Source: Fonticella tunisiensis (GTDB lineage: Bacteria > Bacillota > Clostridia > Clostridiales > Caloramatoraceae). From it: a stretch of DNA of 64,000 nucleotides. The position numbers and the translations under genes were made by a program. The notes beneath the pieces were generated by a model that worked only from the letters and a program-made list of their open reading frames with translations, had not been told where the DNA came from and did no database searches. Numbering within the stretch: position 1 is the first letter of the stretch; every line of letters begins with the position of its first letter. The stretch lies in NCBI RefSeq assembly GCF_004364155.1, contig NZ_SOAZ01000013.1, forward strand, positions 1-64,000, given 5' to 3'. This document shows positions 18,244 to 26,888 of this stretch, one piece after another.

Positions 18244-18786
18244 ATGAACTATATTATAAATTCCTTTAGAAGTTCCAATCAATATATGAGGGAAAACGCT
18301 GTTAAATACGCCATTAAATACGCTTTAAACCCTAATCCTGCATATAGATTCCTCGGCTTTCATGGAGATGGAGGTGGCGATTGTTCCAATTTCATATCGC
18401 AATGCCTGAGGGCCGGAGGTGCACCTATGGCATATGACTCCATAGGGCCCTGGTGGTATAAAGGCAATGGGGGCAAAAATGATAGATGGTCAGTCTCCTG
18501 GGCTGTTGCCCATTCCCTGTACTGGACACTTAAAATCAGGGGATACAAAAATCTTCCAGGTCTTAAGGGGATTGAAGTACCCGACATTGATATTCTTGAG
18601 CTTGGAGATTTAATACAGTACGAAAATGCAGGGGGAAGGATATATCATTCAACAATTATAACGGGTTTTACAGTTCAAAAAGGCATAAAGGAGCCCCTTA
18701 TTAGCCAGCACTCATTTAATGGGCTTAACATATATTATATAAAGCCTGCAGCTTCCAGGATGCACTTTATGAAAATAAAAATATAA
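18244..18786 (+). CDS. Amidase-domain protein (amidase_6, PF12671-like)
   Basis: Small protein of 180 residues matching the clostridial/bacillar putative amidase domain. It has a Cys-His arrangement with cysteine in 'GDCSNFISQCLRAGG' and histidine in 'GRIYHSTIITG', a papain-like peptidase or amidase fold. No signal peptide is seen, so it may be deposited in the spore or mother cell. Its position beside a cortex-lytic enzyme and a possible sporulation promoter suggests a spore-wall role; the substrate is unknown. Confidence 0.78.
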   Translation: MNYIINSFRSSNQYMRENAVKYAIKYALNPNPAYRFLGFHGDGGGDCSNFISQCLRAGGAPMAYDSIGPWWYKGNGGKNDRWSVSWAVAHSLYWTLKIRGYKNLPGLKGIEVPDIDILELGDLIQYENAGGRIYHSTIITGFTVQKGIKEPLISQHSFNGLNIYYIKPAASRMHFMKIKI

Positions 18787-18808
18787 ACCTGCTGAAGTAT
18801 CAACAGGT
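18787..18808. terminator. Convergent terminator between the amidase gene and psuG
   Basis: CCTGCTGA and TCAACAGG form an eight-base stem with an AGTA loop between the converging genes. The minus-strand side is followed by TATATTTTTATTTT. Confidence 0.6.
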
Positions 18809-18815
18809 TCTATTG

Positions 18816-19736
18816 TTACTTCTCAAGCTTTGCAAGTTCAATGGCAAGCTGCGCTCCAAGCTTTGCGTTGTTGTATACAAGCTGGACATTTGATTCGAGG
18901 CTTTCTCCTCCCGTAATATCCTTAACCTTTGCAAGAAGAAATGGAGTGCTTTCCTTTCCCCTGATTCCCTTTTCCTCAGCATCCTTTAAAGCCTCTTCAA
19001 TTGCTTTAGTTATCTTCTCATAATCCATCTGATATTCCTCAGGAATGGGGTTTGCAATAACAATTCCTCCACTAAGCCCTAGATCCCATTTTGCCTTTAT
19101 AACTTCTGCAAGCTCCTTTGGAGAGTCCACTCTATAATCAACCTTAAAACCACTTCTTCTTGTATAGAAGGCCGGAAGTTCCTCGGTTCCAAATCCTACA
19201 ACAGGAACTCCAAAGGTTTCAAGGTATTCAAGGGTAAGCCCTAAATCCAGTATGGATTTAGCACCTGCACAAACCACTGCAACGTTTGTGTGTGCTAGCT
19301 CCTGAAGGTCTGCAGATATGTCAAAGGTCTCCTGTGCACCTCTATGTACCCCTCCGATACCTCCCGTTGCAAACACTTTGATTCCTGCCAGAGCCGCAAT
19401 TATCATAGTAGATGCAACTGTTGTTGCTCCATCAAGCTTTTTTGCAACTATAAAAGGTATATCCCTTCTGCTTGTTTTAATTACATTTTTGCTTTTTCCA
19501 AGGTGTTCTATTTCTTCGGCGGTTAATCCAACCTTTAGTTTTCCATTAAGTATTGCTATAGTAGCAGGGACTGCTCCATTTTCCCTTACAATTTTTTCAA
19601 CATTTAAAGCCGTTTCAACATTTTTATGATAGGGCATTCCGTGGGAAATAATCGTCGATTCAAGTGCCACCACCGGCATGCCCTCCTTCAAGGCTTCTAA
19701 AACTTCCTTTTTAATATCAAAATACTTCTCTAGCAT
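18816..19736 (-). CDS. psuG: Pseudouridine-5'-phosphate glycosidase
   Basis: Splits pseudouridine-5'-phosphate into uracil and ribose-5-phosphate. The 306 residues match PsuG throughout: 'VALESTIISHGMPY', 'KTSRRDIPFIVAKKLDGATTVASTM', 'FATGGIGGVHRGA' and 'VVCAGAKSILD'. It overlaps the upstream kinase gene by seven bases, so the phosphorylating and cleaving steps are produced together. Confidence 0.96.
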   Translation of the reverse strand: MLEKYFDIKKEVLEALKEGMPVVALESTIISHGMPYHKNVETALNVEKIVRENGAVPATIAILNGKLKVGLTAEEIEHLGKSKNVIKTSRRDIPFIVAKKLDGATTVASTMIIAALAGIKVFATGGIGGVHRGAQETFDISADLQELAHTNVAVVCAGAKSILDLGLTLEYLETFGVPVVGFGTEELPAFYTRRSGFKVDYRVDSPKELAEVIKAKWDLGLSGGIVIANPIPEEYQMDYEKITKAIEEALKDAEEKGIRGKESTPFLLAKVKDITGGESLESNVQLVYNNAKLGAQLAIELAKLEK

Positions 19737-20824
19737 AATCCTATCTCCTTCATTTTTTTATTTATGTTTTCTATTGACATATTTGGATTTATAGTATTTT
19801 CATGTGACAGGGCAAGTATCGAAGCTGCCATTGCAAAGCGTGCACTTAAGTCCGTATCAAATTCATTGATGTATCCATATACAAGCCCTGCAACAAATGC
19901 ATCACCTGCTCCTGTTGCATTAATAACTTTTATTTTAGGAGGTTTTATATGTCCTGAGCTCACTCCATCATTATAATATACTCCATCCTCCCCAAGGCTT
20001 ATAAAAACCCTCTTTACTCCCTTATAAAGCAATATTTTTGCAGCATCTTCAAGGCTTTTTTCATCTATTATCTTTTTACCGGTAAGCATTTCAGCCTCAA
20101 TTTTGTTAGGCTTTACGGCATGAAAATAGCCAATAAAGTCTTTAACCTTTTTTGCTTTAGCTGCTGAAACGGTATCAAGGAAAAAAATTGTATTTCTACA
20201 GCCTGTTACAAGATACTCGATTACCTCCTTAGGGATATTGGTATCAATTACGCAGAGCCTTGAATTTTCGACAACGTACTTCTTATTCTTAATAAATTCT
20301 ACGGTCATATTGTCATATATATCCATATGGGATATGGCTGCTGTCATATCACCTTTCTCATTTAAAATGGAAAGGTAGGTGGAAGTTGCATGTCCCTTAA
20401 TCACAAGGGAGTCATCCATATTAAGGCCTATAAGCTTTGCCTCTTCAAGTATCCTGTTTCCATAGAGATCATCTCCAACAATGCTTATAAGTCTTGTTTC
20501 AATTCCAAGCTTTACAAGATTTTCCCCAATGTTTCTTCCTACTCCCCCAAGGGATACCTTAACCTCTCCCGGATTTGAATCACTTAACATAAGCTTTTTC
20601 CTTGGAAAGCCCTGTATGTCTATATTTGCACCTCCAACTATTGATACATAGTCACCCTCTTTAACTATGTACCCTTTTCCCAATATATATCCTTTTTTTG
20701 TCATATTTGTAATGTGAACTGCCACGGAAGAACGTGTGATTCCCAGTATTTTTGATATCTCACCCTGAGATATCAATGGGTTCTTTTTTATCAATTCTAA
20801 TATTTCCCTTTCTCTTCCTGTCAT
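19730..20824 (-). CDS. psuK: HTH-PfkB fusion: pseudouridine kinase with DNA-binding domain
   Basis: The 364 residues combine a winged helix-turn-helix (residues 1-60, 'REREILELIKKNPLISQGEISKILGITRSSVAVHI') with a PfkB-family kinase whose C-terminal motif 'NATGAGDAFVAGLVYGYI' carries the catalytic base. With psuG next to it, the substrate is almost certainly pseudouridine. The DNA-binding domain suggests it also controls its own operon. A 17-base palindrome lies 18 bases upstream of the start. Confidence 0.9.
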   Translation of the reverse strand: MTGREREILELIKKNPLISQGEISKILGITRSSVAVHITNMTKKGYILGKGYIVKEGDYVSIVGGANIDIQGFPRKKLMLSDSNPGEVKVSLGGVGRNIGENLVKLGIETRLISIVGDDLYGNRILEEAKLIGLNMDDSLVIKGHATSTYLSILNEKGDMTAAISHMDIYDNMTVEFIKNKKYVVENSRLCVIDTNIPKEVIEYLVTGCRNTIFFLDTVSAAKAKKVKDFIGYFHAVKPNKIEAEMLTGKKIIDEKSLEDAAKILLYKGVKRVFISLGEDGVYYNDGVSSGHIKPPKIKVINATGAGDAFVAGLVYGYINEFDTDLSARFAMAASILALSHENTINPNMSIENINKKMKEIGLC

Positions 20825-20842
20825 AGAAAACTCCTTAATTAT

Positions 20843-20859
20843 TGCTTATTTAATAAGCA
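20843..20859. promoter_or_regulatory. 17-base palindrome upstream of psuK-psuG
   Basis: TGCTTATTTAATAAGCA is symmetric around a central T and lies directly before the gene for the HTH-containing kinase. It is a natural candidate for that protein's operator. Confidence 0.45.
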
Positions 20860-21034
20860 TTAGCTTAATTTAATATTACCATAAACGACTATAGCTTTCA
20901 ACTTAAGTATTCCCTAATTGAAATAAAATAGTACATACCTAAATAAATAGCATAATTCTATATTTACATATCATATAACTTATCAGGAATATATTTTATA
21001 AATTTCCAGGTATGCCCTCGAAAGGAGTACGAAA

Positions 21035-23971
21035 ATGAATGATAGGCGTATTGCTCTTACAGCTTTATTTTCACTGTTTCTTATATTAATTCTGGCACTC
21101 CTCCTTGAAAACTCTATAAAAATCAACACTAATTTCCCTGCAGGCATTACAATAAACGAGTTTATGATATCCAACAAATCCACCGTTACCGATGAGGACG
21201 GTGACTACTCTGACTGGATAGAGCTTTTTAACTCCGGTCCATCCCCTGTGAACCTGAAAGAATTTGAACTATCCGATAACAGCCAGGATCCTGGTAAATG
21301 GAAGCTCCCTGATTATATTCTAAATTCAGGGCAATATATAGTTATATTTGCTTCTGGAAAGGACAAGCAACCTGCCGATAATGGATTTTTTCATACTTCC
21401 TTTAAACTCAGCAGCGATGATGACGCTGTACTATTAAGCAGGAATGGGAACGTCATTGAAGAAATTAAAATTTCAAAGTGTGATCCGGATGTTTCCTATG
21501 GAAGGGATATTAAAAACAATGGGCAGTGGTCCATTCTAAAAAATCCAACACCAGGATATCCAAACACCGATAGTGGTTATGATGATTTTTTAAGCAGCAG
21601 AAAGCTTAAAGATTCATTAGTTATTATAAACGAGGTTATGCCATCCAACAGAACAACATTAAGAGATGAGGACTGGGATTATTCAGATTGGATTGAAATC
21701 TATAACTTAGGTGACAGGCAGATAGATCTATCAGGTTACGGCTTATCTGATGATGCTTCAGACTTGCATAAATGGAAATTTCCCAAGATTATCCTTGAAC
21801 CTAAAAACTACCTTGTGATATTCGCATCGGGAAAGGATAAAAAGGAAAAAAGCAGTAATTATTACCACACAAATTTTAGGTTAAATCCATCCAGTGAAAA
21901 ATTAATATTTTCCACTCCTCAGGGTAAAATCATTGACGTAATAAACTTAAGTGGCCTTTCACCCGACATATCATATGGAAGAGATACAGAAAACATTAAT
22001 AGATGGATATATTTCAAACGCCCCACCCCTGGATATGAGAATAACGGAAACGGGTATAATGCATTTTTAGGAAGTATGGAAACAGATTCAAGTTTAATCA
22101 TCTCTGAGGCAGCGCCTTATAATCAGTTTTTAAAGGATGAAGATGGTGAATATTCTGATTGGATAGAAATACACAATAAAAAGGACGTTCCCATAAACCT
22201 TTCTGAATACCGGCTGACGGATAATATAAATTATCCTGAAAAGTGGATATTCCCATCCAAAACCATAAATCCGGACCAGAGTTTGGTGGTCTTTTTATCT
22301 GGAAAAAATAAGAATAATGCTTCCTCCAAATTTCTTCATACTAATTTTAAGCTGGACAGAAATTCGGAGGCTATATTCCTTATGGACAAATCAGGCAGGT
22401 TAGTAGATAAACTGGTTCTTGAAGGTACTCCTGTATATGCCTCCTGCGGAAAAGGGCCAAACTATGAAGGATATTATTTTTTCAATAATCCTACACCAGG
22501 AGGTAAAAATGTAAATGGATACGAGGATATTGCAGATGCTCCCGTATTTTCAAACCCTGGAGGATTTTACAACGATAAGGTATCTCTTAAACTTTCTTCT
22601 AATCTTTCCAGAGCAATAATACGCTACACCACCGATGGTTCAATTCCAGATATAAACTCTACCGCCTATTTAGCTCCAATATCAATAACTAAAACTACCG
22701 TTATAAGAGCGAGGTGTTTTGTAAATGGATTTCTCCCCGGACCCATTGTTACCAATACTTTTTTCATTAATTCAGACAGGAACCTTACCACCGTTTCTAT
22801 TTCTACAGACCCCTCTAATCTATGGGACGAAGATGATGGCATATACGTTAAAGGAAAAGGAGCATCGCCGAATTTTCCATATTTAGGTGCTAATTTCTGG
22901 AAAGACATAGAAAAACCTATTCATATCGAGCTTTATGAGCCCGATGGAAGTGCAGGCTTCAGCATAGACGCTGGAATAAAAATATACGGGTCCTACAGCA
23001 GGGCGATGGATCAAAAATCCTTTGCAGTATATGCAAGAGAGAAATATGGTAAAGACTTTATAGACTATCAGATATTTAAAGATAAGCCCATTAATAAGTT
23101 TAAATCAATAGTGCTCAGGACATCTGGACAGGATGCAAACCTCTCTAAAATAAGGGACATTTTAATGACGGGTCTTGCGGGAGACATGGGGCTTGACGTT
23201 CAAGCCTACAGGCAGGCTGTACTCTATATTAACGGGGAATACTGGGGGATATACAACATCCGTGAAAAGATAAACGAGGATTTTATTGCTTCAAATCACA
23301 ACATAAGCAATCCTAATAATATAGACCTTCTTGTGGCAAACGGAAAACCCCTTTCCGGAGATGCAAATCATTATAAAGCACTTTTAGATTTTGTATCAAA
23401 TAACGATATGGCACAGAAAAGAAACTATGAATACGTTAAAACCCAGATGGACGTTGAAAACTACATGGACTATATAATTGCTGAAATGTATTTTGCAAAC
23501 ACTGATACAGGCAACATAAAATTCTGGAGGGAGAAAATTCCTGATGGAAAATGGAGGTGGATTGTATACGATACCGACTGGGGATTTTTCAACGTTAAAC
23601 ACAACAGCATAGCCTTTAACCTTGATCCTGAAGGTACAGGTGTAAACAAATATTTTTCAACCCTCTTAATTAGAAAACTTCTTGAAAACCCGGAATTTAA
23701 AAAGGTATTTCTTCAAAGGTTTGGAAGGCATATGAATACTACATTTAAGCCTAAAAGGGTTATTGCAAAAATAGATGAACTCTCTAAAAATATTGAAGAT
23801 GAAATGCCTAAGCAGATAAAAAGATGGGGAAGCTCCATGGTCAGGTGGAGAAGCCAGATAAATTTTCTAAAAAGCTTTGCAAAGGAGAGGCCTTCATATA
23901 TATACAAATACGTTCAGGAATATTTTCATTTAAGCGAGCAGGATATGGCAGGTTTAGGGTTTTATAAATAA
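21035..23971 (+). CDS. CotH-kinase-family surface protein with three lamin-tail domains
   Basis: Protein of 978 residues with a membrane signal or anchor at residues 6-27. Then come three lamin-tail (LTD) domains at about 38-180, 198-345 and 353-485, each starting with 'INEFM', 'INEVM' or 'ISEAA' followed by 'DEDG/W-YSDWIEL/I'. A chitobiase-C-like beta domain follows at about 500-580 ('IRYTTDGSIPD'). The C-terminal CotH domain (about 600-945) includes 'WRWIVYDTDWGF', the presumed metal-binding site of this atypical kinase family. It leads an operon with a VTC-type polyphosphate polymerase and a DUF4956 membrane protein. Its target is not known. Confidence 0.85.
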   Translation: MNDRRIALTALFSLFLILILALLLENSIKINTNFPAGITINEFMISNKSTVTDEDGDYSDWIELFNSGPSPVNLKEFELSDNSQDPGKWKLPDYILNSGQYIVIFASGKDKQPADNGFFHTSFKLSSDDDAVLLSRNGNVIEEIKISKCDPDVSYGRDIKNNGQWSILKNPTPGYPNTDSGYDDFLSSRKLKDSLVIINEVMPSNRTTLRDEDWDYSDWIEIYNLGDRQIDLSGYGLSDDASDLHKWKFPKIILEPKNYLVIFASGKDKKEKSSNYYHTNFRLNPSSEKLIFSTPQGKIIDVINLSGLSPDISYGRDTENINRWIYFKRPTPGYENNGNGYNAFLGSMETDSSLIISEAAPYNQFLKDEDGEYSDWIEIHNKKDVPINLSEYRLTDNINYPEKWIFPSKTINPDQSLVVFLSGKNKNNASSKFLHTNFKLDRNSEAIFLMDKSGRLVDKLVLEGTPVYASCGKGPNYEGYYFFNNPTPGGKNVNGYEDIADAPVFSNPGGFYNDKVSLKLSSNLSRAIIRYTTDGSIPDINSTAYLAPISITKTTVIRARCFVNGFLPGPIVTNTFFINSDRNLTTVSISTDPSNLWDEDDGIYVKGKGASPNFPYLGANFWKDIEKPIHIELYEPDGSAGFSIDAGIKIYGSYSRAMDQKSFAVYAREKYGKDFIDYQIFKDKPINKFKSIVLRTSGQDANLSKIRDILMTGLAGDMGLDVQAYRQAVLYINGEYWGIYNIREKINEDFIASNHNISNPNNIDLLVANGKPLSGDANHYKALLDFVSNNDMAQKRNYEYVKTQMDVENYMDYIIAEMYFANTDTGNIKFWREKIPDGKWRWIVYDTDWGFFNVKHNSIAFNLDPEGTGVNKYFSTLLIRKLLENPEFKKVFLQRFGRHMNTTFKPKRVIAKIDELSKNIEDEMPKQIKRWGSSMVRWRSQINFLKSFAKERPSYIYKYVQEYFHLSEQDMAGLGFYK

Positions 23972-23990
23972 TGCTCATCAGGAGGATGAT

Positions 23991-24707
23991 ATGGGAGATG
24001 AAATAACACTTTTTAGAAATGAGCTTAAATATATGATAAGCTTATCAGATTACATAATTATGAAAAACAGACTGAGGCATTTCCTTAAAGCTGACAGGTT
24101 TGGAGGGCAGAACAATGAATATCATGTCAGGAGCCTTTACTTTGATGATGTATATGACAGCTGCCTGTTCGAAAAACTTTCAGGAGTTTATTCCAGGGAG
24201 AAATTTAGAATAAGGATTTACAATCTTTCAGACAGGATAATCAAATTTGAAAGAAAATACAAGGAAGGGCAGTTCGTTTTAAAGAAATCTACAGCCATAA
24301 CCCGGGACGAATGTAACGCAATTATAGAAGGCAAAATCGATTTAATAAAAAATGCTCAAAGCAGTCCTCTTCAAAAATTCTACATTAAATCAAGAAATAG
24401 TGTGTATAAACCTGCTGTAGTCGTTGACTATGTTAGGGAAGCTTATACCCATTCTGTGGAAAACATAAGAATAACCTTTGATAAAAAACTAAAGACATGT
24501 TTTAAAAAAACTGATATTTTTAACCCGGACCTTCCTACCTTTCCTGCTATTAACACAAACTCAATAATACTTGAAATTAAGTTTAACAGATTTCTTCCTG
24601 ATTACATAAAGAATATAATCTCAATTTCTTCCCTTCAAAGGCTTTCAATATCCAAATACCTTCTCTGCAGGGAAGTCAATATTAAAAATATAGAGGTGGG
24701 CTATTAA
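23991..24707 (+). CDS. VTC-domain protein (putative polyphosphate polymerase)
   Basis: Cytoplasmic protein of 238 residues matching the VTC triphosphate-tunnel domain, which in yeast Vtc4 makes polyphosphate from ATP. Typical features are the N-terminal 'RNELKYMISLSDY', the basic beta strands 'KFRIRIYNL' and 'IKFERKYKEGQFVLKKS', and the acidic strand 'SIILEIKFNRFLP'. It lies 19 bases after the CotH gene and overlaps the start of the DUF4956 gene by one base, a tight three-gene operon. Activity is inferred from the family. Confidence 0.85.
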   Translation: MGDEITLFRNELKYMISLSDYIIMKNRLRHFLKADRFGGQNNEYHVRSLYFDDVYDSCLFEKLSGVYSREKFRIRIYNLSDRIIKFERKYKEGQFVLKKSTAITRDECNAIIEGKIDLIKNAQSSPLQKFYIKSRNSVYKPAVVVDYVREAYTHSVENIRITFDKKLKTCFKKTDIFNPDLPTFPAINTNSIILEIKFNRFLPDYIKNIISISSLQRLSISKYLLCREVNIKNIEVGY

Positions 24708-25396
24708 TGAATGGGGTAATAAAGTTTAGCGATATTATAAAAAAACGTTTCCTTGAGGATATGATGATAGGTGGAAACCTTACTATAACGAGGGTTGTAA
24801 TAACTCTCCTTCTGACCTTTTTAGCTACCCTTTTTGTATATTATATTTACAGAAAAACCTTCAGCGGCACCCTCTACAGCAGAAGCTTCAATATATCCCT
24901 TATAATGCTTTCTCTCGTTACTGCTCTTATAATCATGCCAATAACTTCAAACCTTACTTTATCCCTTGGAATGGTTGGTGCCCTTAGTATCGTCAGGTTC
25001 AGGACAGCACTTAAGGATCCAAACGACATTACATATATGTTCTGGGCAATTGCTGTAGGCCTTACCATGGGAGCAGGATTTTATTCCGCCGCTGCAGCAG
25101 GCACCTTTGTAATAGGAATGATACTGCTGATACTTCATTTTATAAAGCCCGGAGGTTTTTCTTCATACCTTTTAATCCTCCACTTTTCCCATGAAAGTTC
25201 TGAGGCTGTTAATGAGAGCTTGAGGAAACTTCCCCATCGGCACCTTAAATCTAAAACTGTAACAGGAGATGGGGTTGAACTTATAATGGAGGTTAAAATA
25301 AAAGGAAGCAATACAAACTTCGTAAACGATTTTTTAGATATTAAAGGAGTACGTGATGCTGCACTTGCAAGCAGCAGTGGAGACTATATTTCATGA
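24707..25396 (+). CDS. DUF4956 membrane protein
   Basis: Integral membrane protein of 229 residues with about four or five helices, including the conserved stretch 'SLGMVGALSIVRFRTALKDPNDITYMFWAIAVGL' and a small C-terminal soluble domain. This family is repeatedly found beside VTC and CotH genes, as here, where its ATG overlaps the VTC stop (TAATG). Anchoring the polymerase or exporting its product are possible roles; neither is established here. Confidence 0.82.
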   Translation: MNGVIKFSDIIKKRFLEDMMIGGNLTITRVVITLLLTFLATLFVYYIYRKTFSGTLYSRSFNISLIMLSLVTALIIMPITSNLTLSLGMVGALSIVRFRTALKDPNDITYMFWAIAVGLTMGAGFYSAAAAGTFVIGMILLILHFIKPGGFSSYLLILHFSHESSEAVNESLRKLPHRHLKSKTVTGDGVELIMEVKIKGSNTNFVNDFLDIKGVRDAALASSSGDYIS

Positions 25397-25398
25397 GA

Positions 25399-25434
25399 TA
25401 TGGGGTGCATAAAATTTTGCACCCTATATTTTTC
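25399..25434 (+). terminator. Terminator of the CotH-VTC-DUF4956 operon
   Basis: GGGTGCA / TGCACCC stem followed by TATATTTTTC just after the DUF4956 stop. The stop codon of the opposing DUF2249 gene lies in the 3' arm. Confidence 0.85.
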
Positions 25435-25657
25435 TTATTGTAATTCTCCACACATCGGGCCCTTCTGAAAGATATCCCCATTCAAACTGTCCAGATCTAT
25501 CCGTCATAAGCTTTATATAAAGGTGTACCGGATCATGATCGTTTATAAGCTCCATTTGCTGTCCTGGCTCTAAGACATCAAAGGTAGAATATATTGCTCC
25601 CACCACGTCTTCCTACTCATGCTCCCTAACATCCACTTTTGCATTGAACACTTCCAA
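25424..25657 (-). pseudogene. DUF2249-domain protein interrupted by an in-frame TAG
   Basis: The conserved C-terminal two thirds of a DUF2249 domain are intact: 'VLEPGQQMELINDHDPVHLY', 'FEWGYLSEGPDVWRITIRK'. Reading upstream in the same frame gives MEVFNAKVDVREHE, TAG (25613-25615), EDVVGAIYS. That peptide begins at a TTG (25657) behind a strong AGGGAGGG ribosome-binding site. The codon after residue 14 has therefore become an amber stop. A 60-residue fragment could still start at GTG 25606, so this may be a recent mutation, a sequencing error or a re-initiated short form. Such proteins often accompany hemerythrin/Ric nitric-oxide response genes, and ric lies nearby. Confidence 0.65.
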
Positions 25658-25797
25658 AACTATTCCCTCCCTATAAACGATCATTTTTATGTTAACCCGC
25701 ATATTCAGGTTTTATCCCATATGTTTTTGTCCTTTTATGTTAGTAAAGAATACTATATATTAACAAAGTATATTTCTGCCCAAAGGGGGTGAACCCT

Positions 25798-26442
25798 TTG
25801 TTAGTCTATACTGCCCTTGGCGATTCAATTTCATGGGGACTCGGAGCCCCATTATTCTACGGATACGCTTACTATATCAGAGATATCTTAAAATTCTACT
25901 ACCCTGATACTAGATTTAAAAACTTTTCCAGGCCTGCAGCTACAAGTAAATATATGCTTTATCAGCTGAGGATCAATTCAAAGATAAGAAATGCTATAAG
26001 CAATTCTTCCCTTATAACCATCAGTATAGGCGGAAACAATCTCCTGAAAGGTGCCAAGAACTTTTACAGAATTGTGGATGAGTATGCCGTGCAGAAGTGG
26101 ATTATTCAGTTTGCCCGGGACTGGCCTGAAATTCTAAAGGAAATAAGATTCAATATATGCTATCCAGGACCTATCTATATAATGACCATATATAACCCGT
26201 GCAGAACTGATGATATCAGATATGCAGTTTTCGATAAATATATAGATGAGTTAAATAGCATAATTTCAGATTCTTTTCTTATAAGCAGCTATAGTTATGA
26301 AATTGTAGATGTTTATACCCATTTTGAAGGTAACCTTGGAAAGTACTGGACGCATTTCTACGACGGAAGGCATAATCCCCATCCAAACGCCGAGGGTCAC
26401 AGACAGATTGCACTGCTTCACAGGATGTCGATGGGAATATAA
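25798..26442 (+). CDS. SGNH/GDSL-family hydrolase, LipC-like
   Basis: Esterase of 214 residues with the SGNH blocks in order: 'YTALGDSISWG' (nucleophile serine), 'SIGGNNLL' and 'DGRHNPHPNAEGHRQIA' (catalytic Asp-His). No signal peptide is visible, as in spore-associated lipases such as Bacillus LipC. The GTG at 25789 is part of the AAGGGGGTG ribosome-binding site, so the TTG at 25798 is the likely start. The natural substrate is unknown. Confidence 0.82.
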   Translation: MLVYTALGDSISWGLGAPLFYGYAYYIRDILKFYYPDTRFKNFSRPAATSKYMLYQLRINSKIRNAISNSSLITISIGGNNLLKGAKNFYRIVDEYAVQKWIIQFARDWPEILKEIRFNICYPGPIYIMTIYNPCRTDDIRYAVFDKYIDELNSIISDSFLISSYSYEIVDVYTHFEGNLGKYWTHFYDGRHNPHPNAEGHRQIALLHRMSMGI

Positions 26443-26459
26443 ATGTATATATCCCTTCA

Positions 26460-26660
26460 CCATTCCGGCAAGGATATTCTGTAACGCTGGCTTTGTTTAA
26501 ATCTCCTGTCCGGATGGATAAGACGGAATATTCCTTGCCTCCATTTATTAGCCTATAATAGCAACTGCTGCCATTTATAAAATCAGTACTCCGCTGCTGC
26601 TCTGAAAATCCCATTGAAGTAGAAGCAGATAATATCTACAGACCGACGCTGCGATAAAAA
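26460..26660. repeat. Dispersed intergenic repeat, copy B
   Basis: Contains GGCAAGGATATTC (26467-26479) facing GGAATATTCCTTGCC (26525-26539) as an inverted repeat, with similar blocks at 51506-51600. It also holds the GCAGATAATATCTACAGACC block (26625 on) shared with 11768-11804. 'TTCACCATTC' at its left edge recurs at 28187 and 51499. Confidence 0.55.
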
Positions 26661-26840
26661 ATATATTTCATTCACCAGTGCGCTTGGCAAAGAAGTTCCT
26701 GGCAAGTGGGCAGCTAAGAAGACCAAGTAGAGCTAATGGTGTTTGAGCAAAGCAAGTTTTAAAAGCCTACTTGGCCTGTCATCTGCCCAGAGCCTTAGAA
26801 CCTCTGTGTCCAAGATTAGTTGTGAGCACAATATATTTTT
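26657..26840 (+). ncRNA. Rod-like structured RNA candidate, 6S RNA-like architecture
   Basis: A 184-base segment folds into one continuous nested rod. AAAAATATATT (26657) pairs with AATATATTTTT (26830); then TTCAC/GTGAG, CTTGG/CCAAG, GTTC/GAAC, GGC/GCC, TGGGCAG/CTGCCCA and CCAAGTAG (26723)/CTACTTGG (26767) pair in strict order, separated by small, nearly equal internal loops and topped by a 36-base loop. Length, closing stem, a 9/8 internal bubble about 57 bases in and the GTTC...GCAAGTGGGC segment resemble 6S RNA. The plus strand ends in a U tract. A decayed long palindrome of mobile origin is the main alternative. The transcribed strand is uncertain because the structure is self-complementary. 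Confidence 0.45.
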
Positions 26841-26888
26841 CTCACAACGTCTTTTGAAAATAAAACTGGCACAACGCGTTAATTTACA

